From an uncultured Erythrobacter sp. (GTDB lineage: Bacteria > Pseudomonadota > Alphaproteobacteria > Sphingomonadales > Sphingomonadaceae): a stretch of DNA of 64,000 nucleotides. The translations under genes and the position numbers were made by a program. Shown one piece after another: positions 9,003 through 16,879 of this stretch. The number at the start of each line of letters is the position of its first letter. Position 1 is the stretch's first letter. The stretch lies in the NCBI GenBank assembly GCA_937899785.1, contig CALCCG010000184.1:1-64000 (forward strand), in the 5' to 3' direction. The notes beneath the pieces were generated by a model. It made no database searches. It saw nothing but the letters and a program-made list of their open reading frames with translations, and was not told where the DNA came from.

Positions 9003-10214
9003 ATGATCGACCGTTTTGGAGACGCGCTGAGGGACTTTCTTAAACAGGAAAGCGCGGGGGGCATCGTTCTGATCGCATCCGCCGTGCTCGCGCTCCTCAT
9101 CGCCAACAGTCCGCTAGCGCCCGCCTATTTCGGGACGCTGGAGACCAAGCTCAACCTCTCTTACGGTGCGTTCGCGATCAACAAGCCCCTGCTTTTGTGG
9201 ATCAACGATGGCCTGATGGCGGTGTTCTTCTTCCTGATCGGGCTTGAAGTGAAGCGCGAGATCATCAGCGGGCAGCTTTCCAGCTGGGACAAAGCCTCGC
9301 TACCGCTGGTGGCGGCGATTGGCGGGATGGCGGTTCCCGCGCTGGTGTTTGTATCCTTCAACTACGCAGAGCCTGCCAATATCAACGGCTGGGCCATCCC
9401 CGCTGCGACCGACATCGCCTTCGCGCTGGGGATCCTGTCTTTGCTTGGCCCGCGCGTACCTGTTGCGATGAAAGCGCTGCTGCTCGCGATCGCGGTGATC
9501 GATGATATTGGCGCGATTACCGTGATTGCGCTGTTTTATTCGGGCGAGATAAAGACCGACATGCTGATCGGCGCGGCGGTGGTCTATGCGGCGCTGTTCG
9601 CGGTGAACCGGATGCGCCTGGCTTCGGGCATGCCCTATGTCATCTTGACCGTGATCATGTGGGTGTTCGCTCTAAAGTCCGGCGCGCACGCGACCCTGGC
9701 TGGCGTCGCCGCAGGCATGATGATCCCAACTCAGACCCGCGAGGGCACAAACCTGCTCTATGAAATGGAGCATTCCTTGCACAAATGGGTGGCCTTTATG
9801 GTGATCCCGATCTTCGGTTTCGCCAATGCGGGCGTGTCGCTTATCGGCGTGTCGCCCGCGATGATCCTTGAGCCGTTGCCGCTGGGCATTGCGCTGGGCC
9901 TTTTGATCGGCAAGCAGATCGGGATTGTCGGCATGGCGTGGATCGGCGTGAAAGCCGGTTTTGCCTCGCTGCCCGACGGCGTAGGCTGGCGCAAAATTCA
10001 TGGCCTCTCCCTGCTCGCAGCGATCGGGTTTACGATGAGCCTGTTTATCGGCGGCCTCGCCTTTGACGATCCCTCACAGGTCGATGCGGTTAAGATCGGC
10101 GTACTGGGCGGATCGCTGATCGCAGCGCTGACCGGGTTCTTCGCGCTCAAATCGGCGTTGCCGGACGAGGTCGCGGATGAAGCCATGGATGAGCCCCAAC
10201 CGGCCAAAGCCTGA
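9003..10214 (+). CDS. nhaA: Na+/H+ antiporter NhaA
   Basis: A 403-residue inner-membrane antiporter that exports Na+ (or Li+) in exchange for protons. The start MIDRFGDALRDFLKQESAGG is typical of the family. The ion-binding acidic residues are present: D137 in ATDIAFALGILSLLG and the adjacent pair D167-D168 in AVIDDIGAI (equivalents of E. coli D133, D163, D164). About 11-12 hydrophobic segments can be seen. The reading frame is open upstream to GTG 8883, but that part overlaps the structured leader and is not conserved-looking, so ATG 9003 is chosen. An alpha/beta hydrolase gene follows after 3 bases. Confidence 0.96.
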   Translation: MIDRFGDALRDFLKQESAGGIVLIASAVLALLIANSPLAPAYFGTLETKLNLSYGAFAINKPLLLWINDGLMAVFFFLIGLEVKREIISGQLSSWDKASLPLVAAIGGMAVPALVFVSFNYAEPANINGWAIPAATDIAFALGILSLLGPRVPVAMKALLLAIAVIDDIGAITVIALFYSGEIKTDMLIGAAVVYAALFAVNRMRLASGMPYVILTVIMWVFALKSGAHATLAGVAAGMMIPTQTREGTNLLYEMEHSLHKWVAFMVIPIFGFANAGVSLIGVSPAMILEPLPLGIALGLLIGKQIGIVGMAWIGVKAGFASLPDGVGWRKIHGLSLLAAIGFTMSLFIGGLAFDDPSQVDAVKIGVLGGSLIAALTGFFALKSALPDEVADEAMDEPQPAKA

Positions 10215-10217
10215 TCC

Positions 10218-11084
10218 ATGCAACCCATCGCCCGCACAATCGGGGTAAAAGGCGTCAAGGTCGCGTATTGGGAATGGCGCGCGGAGCCTGGAAATCACGA
10301 CGCGCCCCTGCTCTTCGCGCATGCCACCGGGTTTCACGCGCGTGTCTTCGACGCGGTTATCGAACACTTTGCGGGGCGGCGTGTCATCAGCGTCGATCTG
10401 CACGGGCACGGGCGCTCTGAAGGCGGGCCGATAGACCATTGGGACACCGTTATCGGAGAAGTCGCCGGGCTGCTTGACCAGCTTCGGATCCGCCGCGCGG
10501 TGGGCGTGGGCCATTCGATGGGCGCACACGTCCTTGCGCAATGCGCCGCTGATCACCCGCAGGCCTTCAGCCAATTGGTCCTGTTTGATCCGGTGATCCT
10601 AGAGCCCGCCTTTTACCAGCCCGAAGGCGCGGCTTTTTTGGGTGGCGGTCCGCACCCTGCCATTCGACGCAAGCGCGATTTCGCCAGCCCCCGGGCCATG
10701 ATGGAGCGGTTCAAGGAGCGCGATCCTTACAACTTGTTCGACGCCCGCGTGTTCGAAGATTACTGCCGCTACGGCCTTTCGCCAAAGCCAAACGGTGACG
10801 GTTACGAGCTCGCTTGCTCGCCCGAAATGGAGGCCAGCGTCTATGGATCAAGCCGCAGCAATTCGAGAATTCACGACGCGGTCAAGCGGATCGCCGCGCC
10901 GACATTGGTGGTGCGCGCCAAGCAAACCGGCTTTTCCGATTTCAAAAGCTCGCCCACCTGGCCGATGCTGGCGGACTGCATCCCCGCAGGCACGGATATG
11001 CCGCGGCCCGATCGCACGCATTTTCACCCGTTTGAAGACCCATCGGATGCGGCCGCGATCATCCGAAACGCCATGTCGCGCTAA
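10218..11084 (+). CDS. Alpha/beta-hydrolase fold protein
   Basis: A 288-residue cytoplasmic hydrolase. FAHATGFHARVFD holds the oxyanion-hole region, SVDLHGHGRSEG follows, and the nucleophile elbow is GHS100MG. A late His lies in RTHFHPFEDP, and DPVILEP and VRAKQTGF surround the likely acid positions. The gene starts 3 bases after the nhaA stop without an obvious ribosome-binding site, so translation may be coupled. It ends 14 bases from the convergent fliS gene. Substrate unknown; esterases, epoxide hydrolases and haloperoxidase-like enzymes share this fold. Confidence 0.82.
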   Translation: MQPIARTIGVKGVKVAYWEWRAEPGNHDAPLLFAHATGFHARVFDAVIEHFAGRRVISVDLHGHGRSEGGPIDHWDTVIGEVAGLLDQLRIRRAVGVGHSMGAHVLAQCAADHPQAFSQLVLFDPVILEPAFYQPEGAAFLGGGPHPAIRRKRDFASPRAMMERFKERDPYNLFDARVFEDYCRYGLSPKPNGDGYELACSPEMEASVYGSSRSNSRIHDAVKRIAAPTLVVRAKQTGFSDFKSSPTWPMLADCIPAGTDMPRPDRTHFHPFEDPSDAAAIIRNAMSR

Positions 11085-11098
11085 CCGGGCAACCCGCG

Positions 11099-11467
11099 TT
11101 ACCCAAAGGCGCCTAGCACGTCCTCAAAATCCTCACGCGCCTGAGCGATTTCGGCGTAGCGCGCTTCGCGCATATTGCGTCCGATCGCATCCGCCACGCC
11201 GCCATAGAACTGAACGAGAGCTTTGCGCATCGGGTTTTCCGGGGACACCGAGCGCGCAAGGTAGATCGCAATGCCATGCGCGCGGGCCAAAGGCTCGCGC
11301 GGAGGCGTGTCGGGCGCGCGACCTAAGGCGATCAACGCCTGACCCAGAGCAGCCGAGGCCTCTTCCAAACAGATGCGCGTCAGGTCTTCGCTCGTCGACG
11401 CCTCGATCCGAGCGTCCATGTCGACCCGGCGATAGGCTGCGCCCGGATTGGAGCCAAAGCGCTGCAT
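11099..11467 (-). CDS. fliS: Flagellin export chaperone FliS
   Basis: A small (122 residue) all-helical protein matching FliS in length and pattern: AYRRVDMDARIEASTSEDLTRICLEEA at the N-terminus, then ALGQALIALG, then ARAHGIAIYLARSV. FliS binds the C-terminus of unpolymerised flagellin in the cytoplasm and delivers it to the export gate. It is the last gene of the long fli operon and overlaps the fliD stop by one base (TAATG). Divergent from model FliS proteins, so the call also rests on its place after fliD. Confidence 0.8.
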   Translation of the reverse strand: MQRFGSNPGAAYRRVDMDARIEASTSEDLTRICLEEASAALGQALIALGRAPDTPPREPLARAHGIAIYLARSVSPENPMRKALVQFYGGVADAIGRNMREARYAEIAQAREDFEDVLGAFG

Positions 11468-12894
11468 TATCCTTCACCCGTCGTGGCAAATTGCTGCTCA
11501 ATGAAACTCAGCGTTGATTGCGAAACCGCAATCTGGCTTTGCGCGGCGTTGAAGCTTCGGGCGAGCTGGGCGCGCAGGTTCTCTTGCTGCTCGGCAATGC
11601 GTTCCAAGCGTTCATCGTTGCGCTCGATCTGGTCTTCATAGCGAGTCACCGATCCACCCAGCGAACCGGGGTCGCCGATGGCGGTGTTATCCCGCGCAAG
11701 GCCGTCAATGGTCGCAAAGACGCCAAAGACGCCGGTTGTGAACATGGCGGCGGCGGCATCGGGGCTGTTGGTCAGGGTTTCCTCAAGCCGCTCGCTGTCG
11801 ATGCGAAACGTGCCATCGCGGTTCAAGGAGAGGCCCAGATCGGCAAGCGAATTGGGCTCACCCTCTTCCGCGTTGGGGATCACAATCTCGCTGGTCAGAC
11901 GCGACAGATCGAGGCGCAACTCGCGCGCACCGGGATCGTTAGAGAGCGAGGTCGCCTCATCCTCACCGCCGTTCAGCAAACTCACTACGTCGTTCAGCGC
12001 TGCGACGAAATCGTTCATGAACGTGGTGATGGCGCTTTGGTCTTGCGAAAACTCAATGGTGGTGGGCGCGCCTTCATTGGTGCCGGTAAGATTGAGCGCA
12101 AAACCGCCGGGAAGATCGGAAATCTGATTGGTCGATGAGCTGATCTCGACCGTGTCGAGCAGGAACAGCGCATCCTGCGCCCCGCTGCGCAGCTCGCCGG
12201 TGTCGCTGTCGGGCGACCAGGCAAGATAGGTGAGATCGCCAGGCACGTCGGTTGGGCTGGAGGCCGCGCTAGTGGGCTCGAGAACAAAGCCGTTCACCGC
12301 CCCATCGCGCCCTTTGACCACCAGTTGAGCGCCATTCGTCCCTTGCGCGACATAGGCTTCAAGAGCGCCATCGCTGTCCAAGGTGATCTTGGCCGCCAGA
12401 TCATCAAGCGTGTCGGTTGCCGAGACACTGATGTCGAGCGCGGTTTGCGCGGTGTCTTCGGTGAAAGAGCTCCCCGAAACGGTGCCAAACCGAATGCGCA
12501 AGCTCCCTTCACCCACCAGATCCTCACCGCTGGTGTAGCTTGGCAGGACAAGCGTCTGGCTTTCGGCAAGCTGCGTGACTTCGAGCGAGAAACCGCCGCT
12601 TGGCGCGGCGCCTGAGGGCACGGTGATCTGCGCAACGCTTGGATCGCCGATTGTCCCTTGCGGGGCAAGATCGCCGGTGCGGACGCGATCGCCGGTAGCG
12701 CTCGCCAGTTCGTTGAGCGTGCTGCGCAGGATTGATGCTTCCGAGATCTGGGTCAGCAAAGTGTCGTTGCGCGCCTCCAGATCTTCGCGTTGGAAGCTGT
12801 AGGAGGCCTCGGACAGGTCGTTGGCGAGCGCATTGAAATCAATGCCGCTGCCAGCGCCGAGCGCGGAGATGATAGATTGGCCGGTGTCAGACAT
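11467..12894 (-). CDS. fliD: Flagellar filament cap protein FliD (HAP2)
   Basis: A 475-residue cap protein that folds exported flagellin onto the filament tip. The N-terminal domain begins SIISALGAGSGIDFNALANDL, with coiled-coil-prone residues 30-60. The centre is the beta-rich D2/D3 region (GGFSLEVTQLAESQTL, DTLDDLAAKI). The C-terminus is the typical helix pair (RYEDQIERNDERLERIAEQ and LSFIEQQFATTGEG). Followed with one-base overlap by fliS and preceded by flhB with a 43-base gap, the largest at this end of the operon. Confidence 0.93.
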   Translation of the reverse strand: MSDTGQSIISALGAGSGIDFNALANDLSEASYSFQREDLEARNDTLLTQISEASILRSTLNELASATGDRVRTGDLAPQGTIGDPSVAQITVPSGAAPSGGFSLEVTQLAESQTLVLPSYTSGEDLVGEGSLRIRFGTVSGSSFTEDTAQTALDISVSATDTLDDLAAKITLDSDGALEAYVAQGTNGAQLVVKGRDGAVNGFVLEPTSAASSPTDVPGDLTYLAWSPDSDTGELRSGAQDALFLLDTVEISSSTNQISDLPGGFALNLTGTNEGAPTTIEFSQDQSAITTFMNDFVAALNDVVSLLNGGEDEATSLSNDPGARELRLDLSRLTSEIVIPNAEEGEPNSLADLGLSLNRDGTFRIDSERLEETLTNSPDAAAAMFTTGVFGVFATIDGLARDNTAIGDPGSLGGSVTRYEDQIERNDERLERIAEQQENLRAQLARSFNAAQSQIAVSQSTLSFIEQQFATTGEG

Positions 12895-12937
12895 GGTGGT
12901 TAGGACGGTCTTTCAGTTGGGGGCTTAAGCGGGAAAG

Positions 12938-14083
12938 TTACGCATGCGAGGCGCGCGCGTCGGGCCGACCGTCACCGTCGAAGCGAAGGTCTTCGGGCAC
13001 TTCAACACGCGGGCGTTGCGGGCGCTCGCCGCGTTTGAGCGACAAGACAAAGGCGACCAGGGCGGCGATGGCGACGTAGAGCTCCTCGCGCACCATCTGG
13101 TTCACTTGTGTGGTGAAGTAGACTGAGCGTGCCAGCGCCGGATATTCAAGGATCGGCATACCGTCCTCGCCTGCTATATCGCGCATAGCCAGCGCCGTTT
13201 CCCCTCGCCCTTTGCACAGCAAAACAGGCGCAGGCGCGAGGTCGGGATCGTATGTCAGCGCAACGGCAAAATGCATCGGGTTTACGATCACGAACTGCGC
13301 CTCTTTCATCGCCTTTGCGACGCCGCCGCGCGCCAGGTCGCGCTGGCGCTGACGCCGCGCGCTCTTCATCTCGGGCGATCCTTCAGCTTGCTTGGTCTCG
13401 TCGCGCAATTCCTTGAGGCTCATCTTGAGCCGCTTGTTGCGCTGAAAACGCTGCAGCGGGTAATCGATCGCGGCGATGATCGCGAGGCCGATAACAAGGA
13501 GGAGCACCAACCCCATTCCCGCTTCCCACGCATAGGCGAGCTGCGCTTCGAGAGAGCCGCGACCAAGCCCAAGCAGTGTGGGTAGGTTTTGCGAAATCCA
13601 CCAGCCCGCAAGGCTCCCCATAAGTACGAGTTTGAGGATCGACTTGCCCAGTTCGATCAGCCCTTGCGTGCCGAAAATCCGCTTCAGCCCCGACAGCGGA
13701 TTGATCTTCGAACCCTTGAAGCCGATCGCCCCAGGATTGAACGGCGCGCCTTCGCCCAGCAGCAATTGCGAGATCAGCGTGGCGATGATCACCGTGCACC
13801 CTATCGTGAAGATGGGCGGCAGAACCGCCCCCGCCGCGTGACCAAAGATCGCGCCAGGATCGGCTCGCTCAAGCGCGGCGGCGTCGAAGCGGAAGCTGCT
13901 GAACGCGACCTTCTCCAACCCGCCGAAAAGCCACGGTCCCACAAAGCTCAGCGTGGCCACGCCGGTTGCAACCGCCGCTGCGGTCGCCAGCTCCTTTGAA
14001 CGCAGGACATCGCCCTTCTTGGCCGCGTCCTGCTTCTTCTTCTCGGTCGCCTCAAAATTCTTCTCGTTGGCGTCGTCGCTCAT
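12938..14083 (-). CDS. flhB: Flagellar export switch protein FlhB, with atypical NPMH cleavage site
   Basis: A 381-residue export-apparatus protein with four membrane segments in residues 1-210 and a cytoplasmic C-terminal domain. The conserved linker LKMSLKELRDETKQAEGSPE is present. The autocleavage site, NPTH in nearly all FlhB proteins, reads N268-P269-M270-H271 here (VIVNPMHFAVALTYDP). The Asn-Pro bond that is cut is retained, and so is the His. The protein sets the switch from rod/hook to filament export together with FliK. It overlaps fliR by 4 bases. The C-terminal tail beyond residue 350 is Arg/Pro rich and variable. Confidence 0.94.
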   Translation of the reverse strand: MSDDANEKNFEATEKKKQDAAKKGDVLRSKELATAAAVATGVATLSFVGPWLFGGLEKVAFSSFRFDAAALERADPGAIFGHAAGAVLPPIFTIGCTVIIATLISQLLLGEGAPFNPGAIGFKGSKINPLSGLKRIFGTQGLIELGKSILKLVLMGSLAGWWISQNLPTLLGLGRGSLEAQLAYAWEAGMGLVLLLVIGLAIIAAIDYPLQRFQRNKRLKMSLKELRDETKQAEGSPEMKSARRQRQRDLARGGVAKAMKEAQFVIVNPMHFAVALTYDPDLAPAPVLLCKGRGETALAMRDIAGEDGMPILEYPALARSVYFTTQVNQMVREELYVAIAALVAFVLSLKRGERPQRPRVEVPEDLRFDGDGRPDARASHA

Positions 14084-14877
14084 CCCAGCGCGCCTCCCGT
14101 CTCAACCACGAATGAAGCCTGGTTTAGCGTCGCTTCGAGCAGACGCACAAATTGCTCCAGAAGGATCGGCAGGGCGATGATCAGCGCTGTAATACCCGCC
14201 AGCGTCCCCGCCGGAAGGCCAAGCGCAAACAGATTGAGCGCCGGAGCGGAACGCGCGATCACCCCGGTCACAAGCTGCACCATCAGCAGCACCAGAACCA
14301 CCGGCAAAGCAATAGCGGCGGCGGTGGCAAGACCGTAGCCCATAAAGACAAGGATGCTTTGAGCCGCCTCAGGCCCGAACGCAAAGGAGCCGGCCGGCAG
14401 GATGCGATAACTTTCGATCAACAGCTCAAACCACAAAAGATGGCCGCCGATTGCGTAGAACAGCAAGGTTAGGAGCAGCCCAAAATAGGTACCCAACGCG
14501 CCCGATTGCGCGCCGCTTGCCGGATCAATCGACGTGGCGATGGCAAGGCCCATCGTACCTGAAATCTGCTCAGCCGCGATCAGGGGAACCGCAAAGGCCA
14601 CCTGCAGCACAAAACCAAGCGCAGCGCCAATGACGACCTCTTGCACGAGCGCCAGGACGGCGAGAAAGCTCATCATTTCCGGTGTTTGAACCGGGGGCAC
14701 CCAGATCGCGACAAACACCGCAAAGGCAAGCGCCAGCAGCGCGCGCAACGCCGGTGGGACCGCTAGGACGCCGACCATAGGCGCCGCCAGCAAAGCCGCG
14801 CCACAGCGCACCGAGAGGAACAGCAATTGCCACAATTGCTCGTCCAGGGGGCCAAAGCCGAGATCAAGGACATTCAC
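14080..14877 (-). CDS. fliR: Flagellar export apparatus protein FliR
   Basis: A 265-residue membrane protein with about six hydrophobic segments, part of the FliP5-FliQ4-FliR1 export gate. Recognisable stretches are LLFLSVRCGAALLAAPMVG, ALVQEVVIGAALGFVLQVAF and AAEQISGTMGLAIATSIDP, the last corresponding to the AG..I..QMGl..a...DP motif of the family. It overlaps flhB by 4 bases (ATGA) and follows fliQ after 16 bases. Confidence 0.93.
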   Translation of the reverse strand: MNVLDLGFGPLDEQLWQLLFLSVRCGAALLAAPMVGVLAVPPALRALLALAFAVFVAIWVPPVQTPEMMSFLAVLALVQEVVIGAALGFVLQVAFAVPLIAAEQISGTMGLAIATSIDPASGAQSGALGTYFGLLLTLLFYAIGGHLLWFELLIESYRILPAGSFAFGPEAAQSILVFMGYGLATAAAIALPVVLVLLMVQLVTGVIARSAPALNLFALGLPAGTLAGITALIIALPILLEQFVRLLEATLNQASFVVETGGALG

Positions 14878-14893
14878 CGCCGTGTCCCGCTGC

Positions 14894-15184
14894 TTAAGCC
14901 GCGATCGCGGCGACTTGCGCGAAGATCTCGCGCAGAAAATCGCCCAGCAGCGCCATCATCGTGCCGCCCAACAAGACAAAGACCAAGGCCACAATCGCCA
15001 GCTTTGGCACAAAGGTCAGGGTCTGTTCGTTGACCGAGGTCGCGGCCTGGATAATGCCGACCAACAGGCCGACAAGCAGCGCGGCGACCAGGACAGGCCC
15101 CACAATCAGCGCGGTAACCCACAGCGTCTGATCCGCTAACGCCAAGAGCGCCGCGTCTTCCTGCAAGGCTCCGCTCGCGCTCAT
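14894..15184 (-). CDS. fliQ: Flagellar export apparatus protein FliQ
   Basis: A 96-residue two-helix membrane protein of the export gate. It has VTALIVGPVLVAALLVGLLVGIIQAATSVNEQTLTF, the family hallmark (usually P.L...L.vGl.vsi.QA.TqinE.TL.F..K), followed by the second segment LAIVALVFVLLGGTMMALLGDF. The chosen ATG at 15184 forms ATGA with the fliP stop; a longer frame through fliP is not needed. Confidence 0.93.
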   Translation of the reverse strand: MSASGALQEDAALLALADQTLWVTALIVGPVLVAALLVGLLVGIIQAATSVNEQTLTFVPKLAIVALVFVLLGGTMMALLGDFLREIFAQVAAIAA

Positions 15185-15981
15185 GAAAAGCTCATTGCGA
15201 GGCTGCCCATCAGCAGCGCCCAACCATCAACGAGCACGAACAAAAGGAGCTTGAAGGGCAGCGAGATAATCGTCGGCGAAAGCATCATCATGCCAAGGCT
15301 CATCAGCACGCTCGCAACGACAAGGTCGATTACGAGAAAGGGCAGGAAGATCATGAAGCCGATCTGGAAGGCGGTCTCCAGCTCGCTCGTGACAAAGGCG
15401 GGCAGAAGGATGGAAAACGGAATGTCGCTCTCACGTCCGAATTGGCCCGCGCCCGCTATGTCCGTAAACATCAGCAGGTTGGCCTCGCGCGTTTGGCGCA
15501 CCATGAAGCTGTGAAAGGCTTCCCCCGCTTGCGCGATCGCCGCATCGGCGCTGAGCGCACCGCTGGCGTAGGGCTCAATCGCGGAAGTGTTCACGAGGTC
15601 AAGCGTCGGTCCCATGACAAACAGCGAAAGGAAGAGCGACAGGCCGATCAGAACCTGCGTCGGCGGTGAGCCTTGCAGGCCCAGCGCCTGCCGCAGGATC
15701 GAGAGCACCACCAGGATCCGCAGGAAGCTTGTCATCATCAGCACGAGCGCGGGCAAGATCGTGAGCAGCCCCATCACGATAAGAAGCTGGATCGATGTGC
15801 TCAAAGGCGCGCTGTCGCCTGGTGCACCGCCTGCGCTATCGCTGCCCAGCGCGCGTTCGATCGCGGCTCCGATCCCGGCGGGTTCTGGAGCTACAGGTGT
15901 CGCAAACGCGGCCTCGGGCGTTGCGAACATGGTTAACGCGATAAAGCCTAGCAGTCCGGTGAATAGAGGAGCGTGGCGCAT
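15181..15981 (-). CDS. fliP: Flagellar export apparatus protein FliP
   Basis: A 266-residue integral membrane component of the export gate with a cleavable signal peptide (FTGLLGFIALTMFATPEAAFA). Core motifs are LLIVMGLLTILPALVLMMTSFLRI, SPPTQVLIGLSLFLSLFVMGP, FMVRQTREANLLMF and PFSILLPAFVTSELETAFQIGF, all close to the family pattern. The ATG at 15981 overlaps the fliO stop by one base (TGATG). Confidence 0.95.
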   Translation of the reverse strand: MRHAPLFTGLLGFIALTMFATPEAAFATPVAPEPAGIGAAIERALGSDSAGGAPGDSAPLSTSIQLLIVMGLLTILPALVLMMTSFLRILVVLSILRQALGLQGSPPTQVLIGLSLFLSLFVMGPTLDLVNTSAIEPYASGALSADAAIAQAGEAFHSFMVRQTREANLLMFTDIAGAGQFGRESDIPFSILLPAFVTSELETAFQIGFMIFLPFLVIDLVVASVLMSLGMMMLSPTIISLPFKLLLFVLVDGWALLMGSLAMSFS

Positions 15982-16268
15982 CAATCGTCTGCCGCTGAGG
16001 GCGCTGGCTGCGATTCCGCTTCGCCCAGACGCACCAGTCCCTGGCGCGAACAGCCGAGCAGAATCTCGCGGTCGTGATAGCGCACCACGGCAAGTTTCAT
16101 ACCCGGAGCGAGCAACGTGGTCTCAACCAACTCGCAGCGGCGGCCCGAATTCTGCCCCGCCGACACCAACCGGGTCTGCAGATAGCGCGTCAGCCTCAAA
16201 CTGCCCCAGATGAGCAATCCAAGAAGCGGCAAAAGCAGGGCGAGCCGGGCGAAATATTCCAGCATCAT
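15981..16268 (-). CDS. fliO: Flagellar assembly protein FliO
   Basis: A short (95 residue) protein with one N-terminal membrane segment (ALLLPLLGLLIWGSLRLTRYL) and a small cytoplasmic domain in which LVETTLLAPGMKLAVVRYHDREILLGCSRQGLVRL follows the FliO pattern (..l...prq.l.lVr..gr..LlGvt...i.lL). FliO stabilises FliP during gate assembly. It lies in the conserved fliN-O-P-Q-R order with one-base overlaps at both ends. Confidence 0.85.
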   Translation of the reverse strand: MMLEYFARLALLLPLLGLLIWGSLRLTRYLQTRLVSAGQNSGRRCELVETTLLAPGMKLAVVRYHDREILLGCSRQGLVRLGEAESQPAPSAADD

Positions 16269-16879
16269 CAGGCTGGATCCTCGGATGTGTCGTCCTCTTC
16301 GTCCGTCGGAGCGATCTCAGCGAGCGCGTCGGCAAGGTCGTCGATCGCCTCGGCGGGCGATTCGGTCGGCGATTCTTCGGAAACCGCTTCTGGAGCTGGT
16401 TCCGAAGCCGTATCCGGAGCGGCTTCGGGCACCGCGTCGCTTGCCGGTTCAGCGGCGGCCGGAGTTGCGGCTTCGGGTCGATGTCGGGGCGCTTCGGGCG
16501 CAGCTTGTGCCTCGGTCGGAGCGCTCGGTGTCGGCGCCGGTGCGGTTGCGGGTGCGACGCTTGCGGCGGGCGAAGCCGGGTTGACCGTTGCGGCGGGCGC
16601 GGCGGGCATCGTCATCGCGGGCGCTTGCGGTTCCTCACCCACCAAGGTCACGATCTTGAGCGCAAACTTCCCATCCTGCGCAACCACTTCACCTTGCGCG
16701 ATAACTTTGCCGTTGGCGGTGATATCGAGCAGCTCATCGGTCATCCGGTTCAGCGCCACGACGCTACCCTGGCCCAGCGCAAGAACATCGCGCAAAGGCA
16801 TATCCGCGCGGCCCAGCTCAACCGAGAGACGCACAGCGACATCGCCAAAGCGATGGAGCGCGGGACTGAAATCGGTCAT
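16268..16879 (-). CDS. fliN: Flagellar motor switch protein FliN with long acidic Ala/Pro/Glu C-terminal tail
   Basis: A 203-residue C-ring protein, against about 80-140 in most FliN proteins. Residues 1-80 are a good SpoA/FliN core: FGDVAVRLSVELGRADMPLR, LALGQGSVVALNRMTDE and ANGKVIAQGEVVAQDGKFALK. After residue 85 comes a low-complexity tail of about 115 residues rich in Ala, Pro, Glu and Thr, ending in a cluster of acidic residues. Extra length in FliN is normally N-terminal, so the layout is inverted. ATG 16879 overlaps the fliM stop (ATGA). The tail is probably disordered and may contact export-ATPase or regulatory partners, which is inference. Confidence 0.92.
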   Translation of the reverse strand: MTDFSPALHRFGDVAVRLSVELGRADMPLRDVLALGQGSVVALNRMTDELLDITANGKVIAQGEVVAQDGKFALKIVTLVGEEPQAPAMTMPAAPAATVNPASPAASVAPATAPAPTPSAPTEAQAAPEAPRHRPEAATPAAAEPASDAVPEAAPDTASEPAPEAVSEESPTESPAEAIDDLADALAEIAPTDEEDDTSEDPA

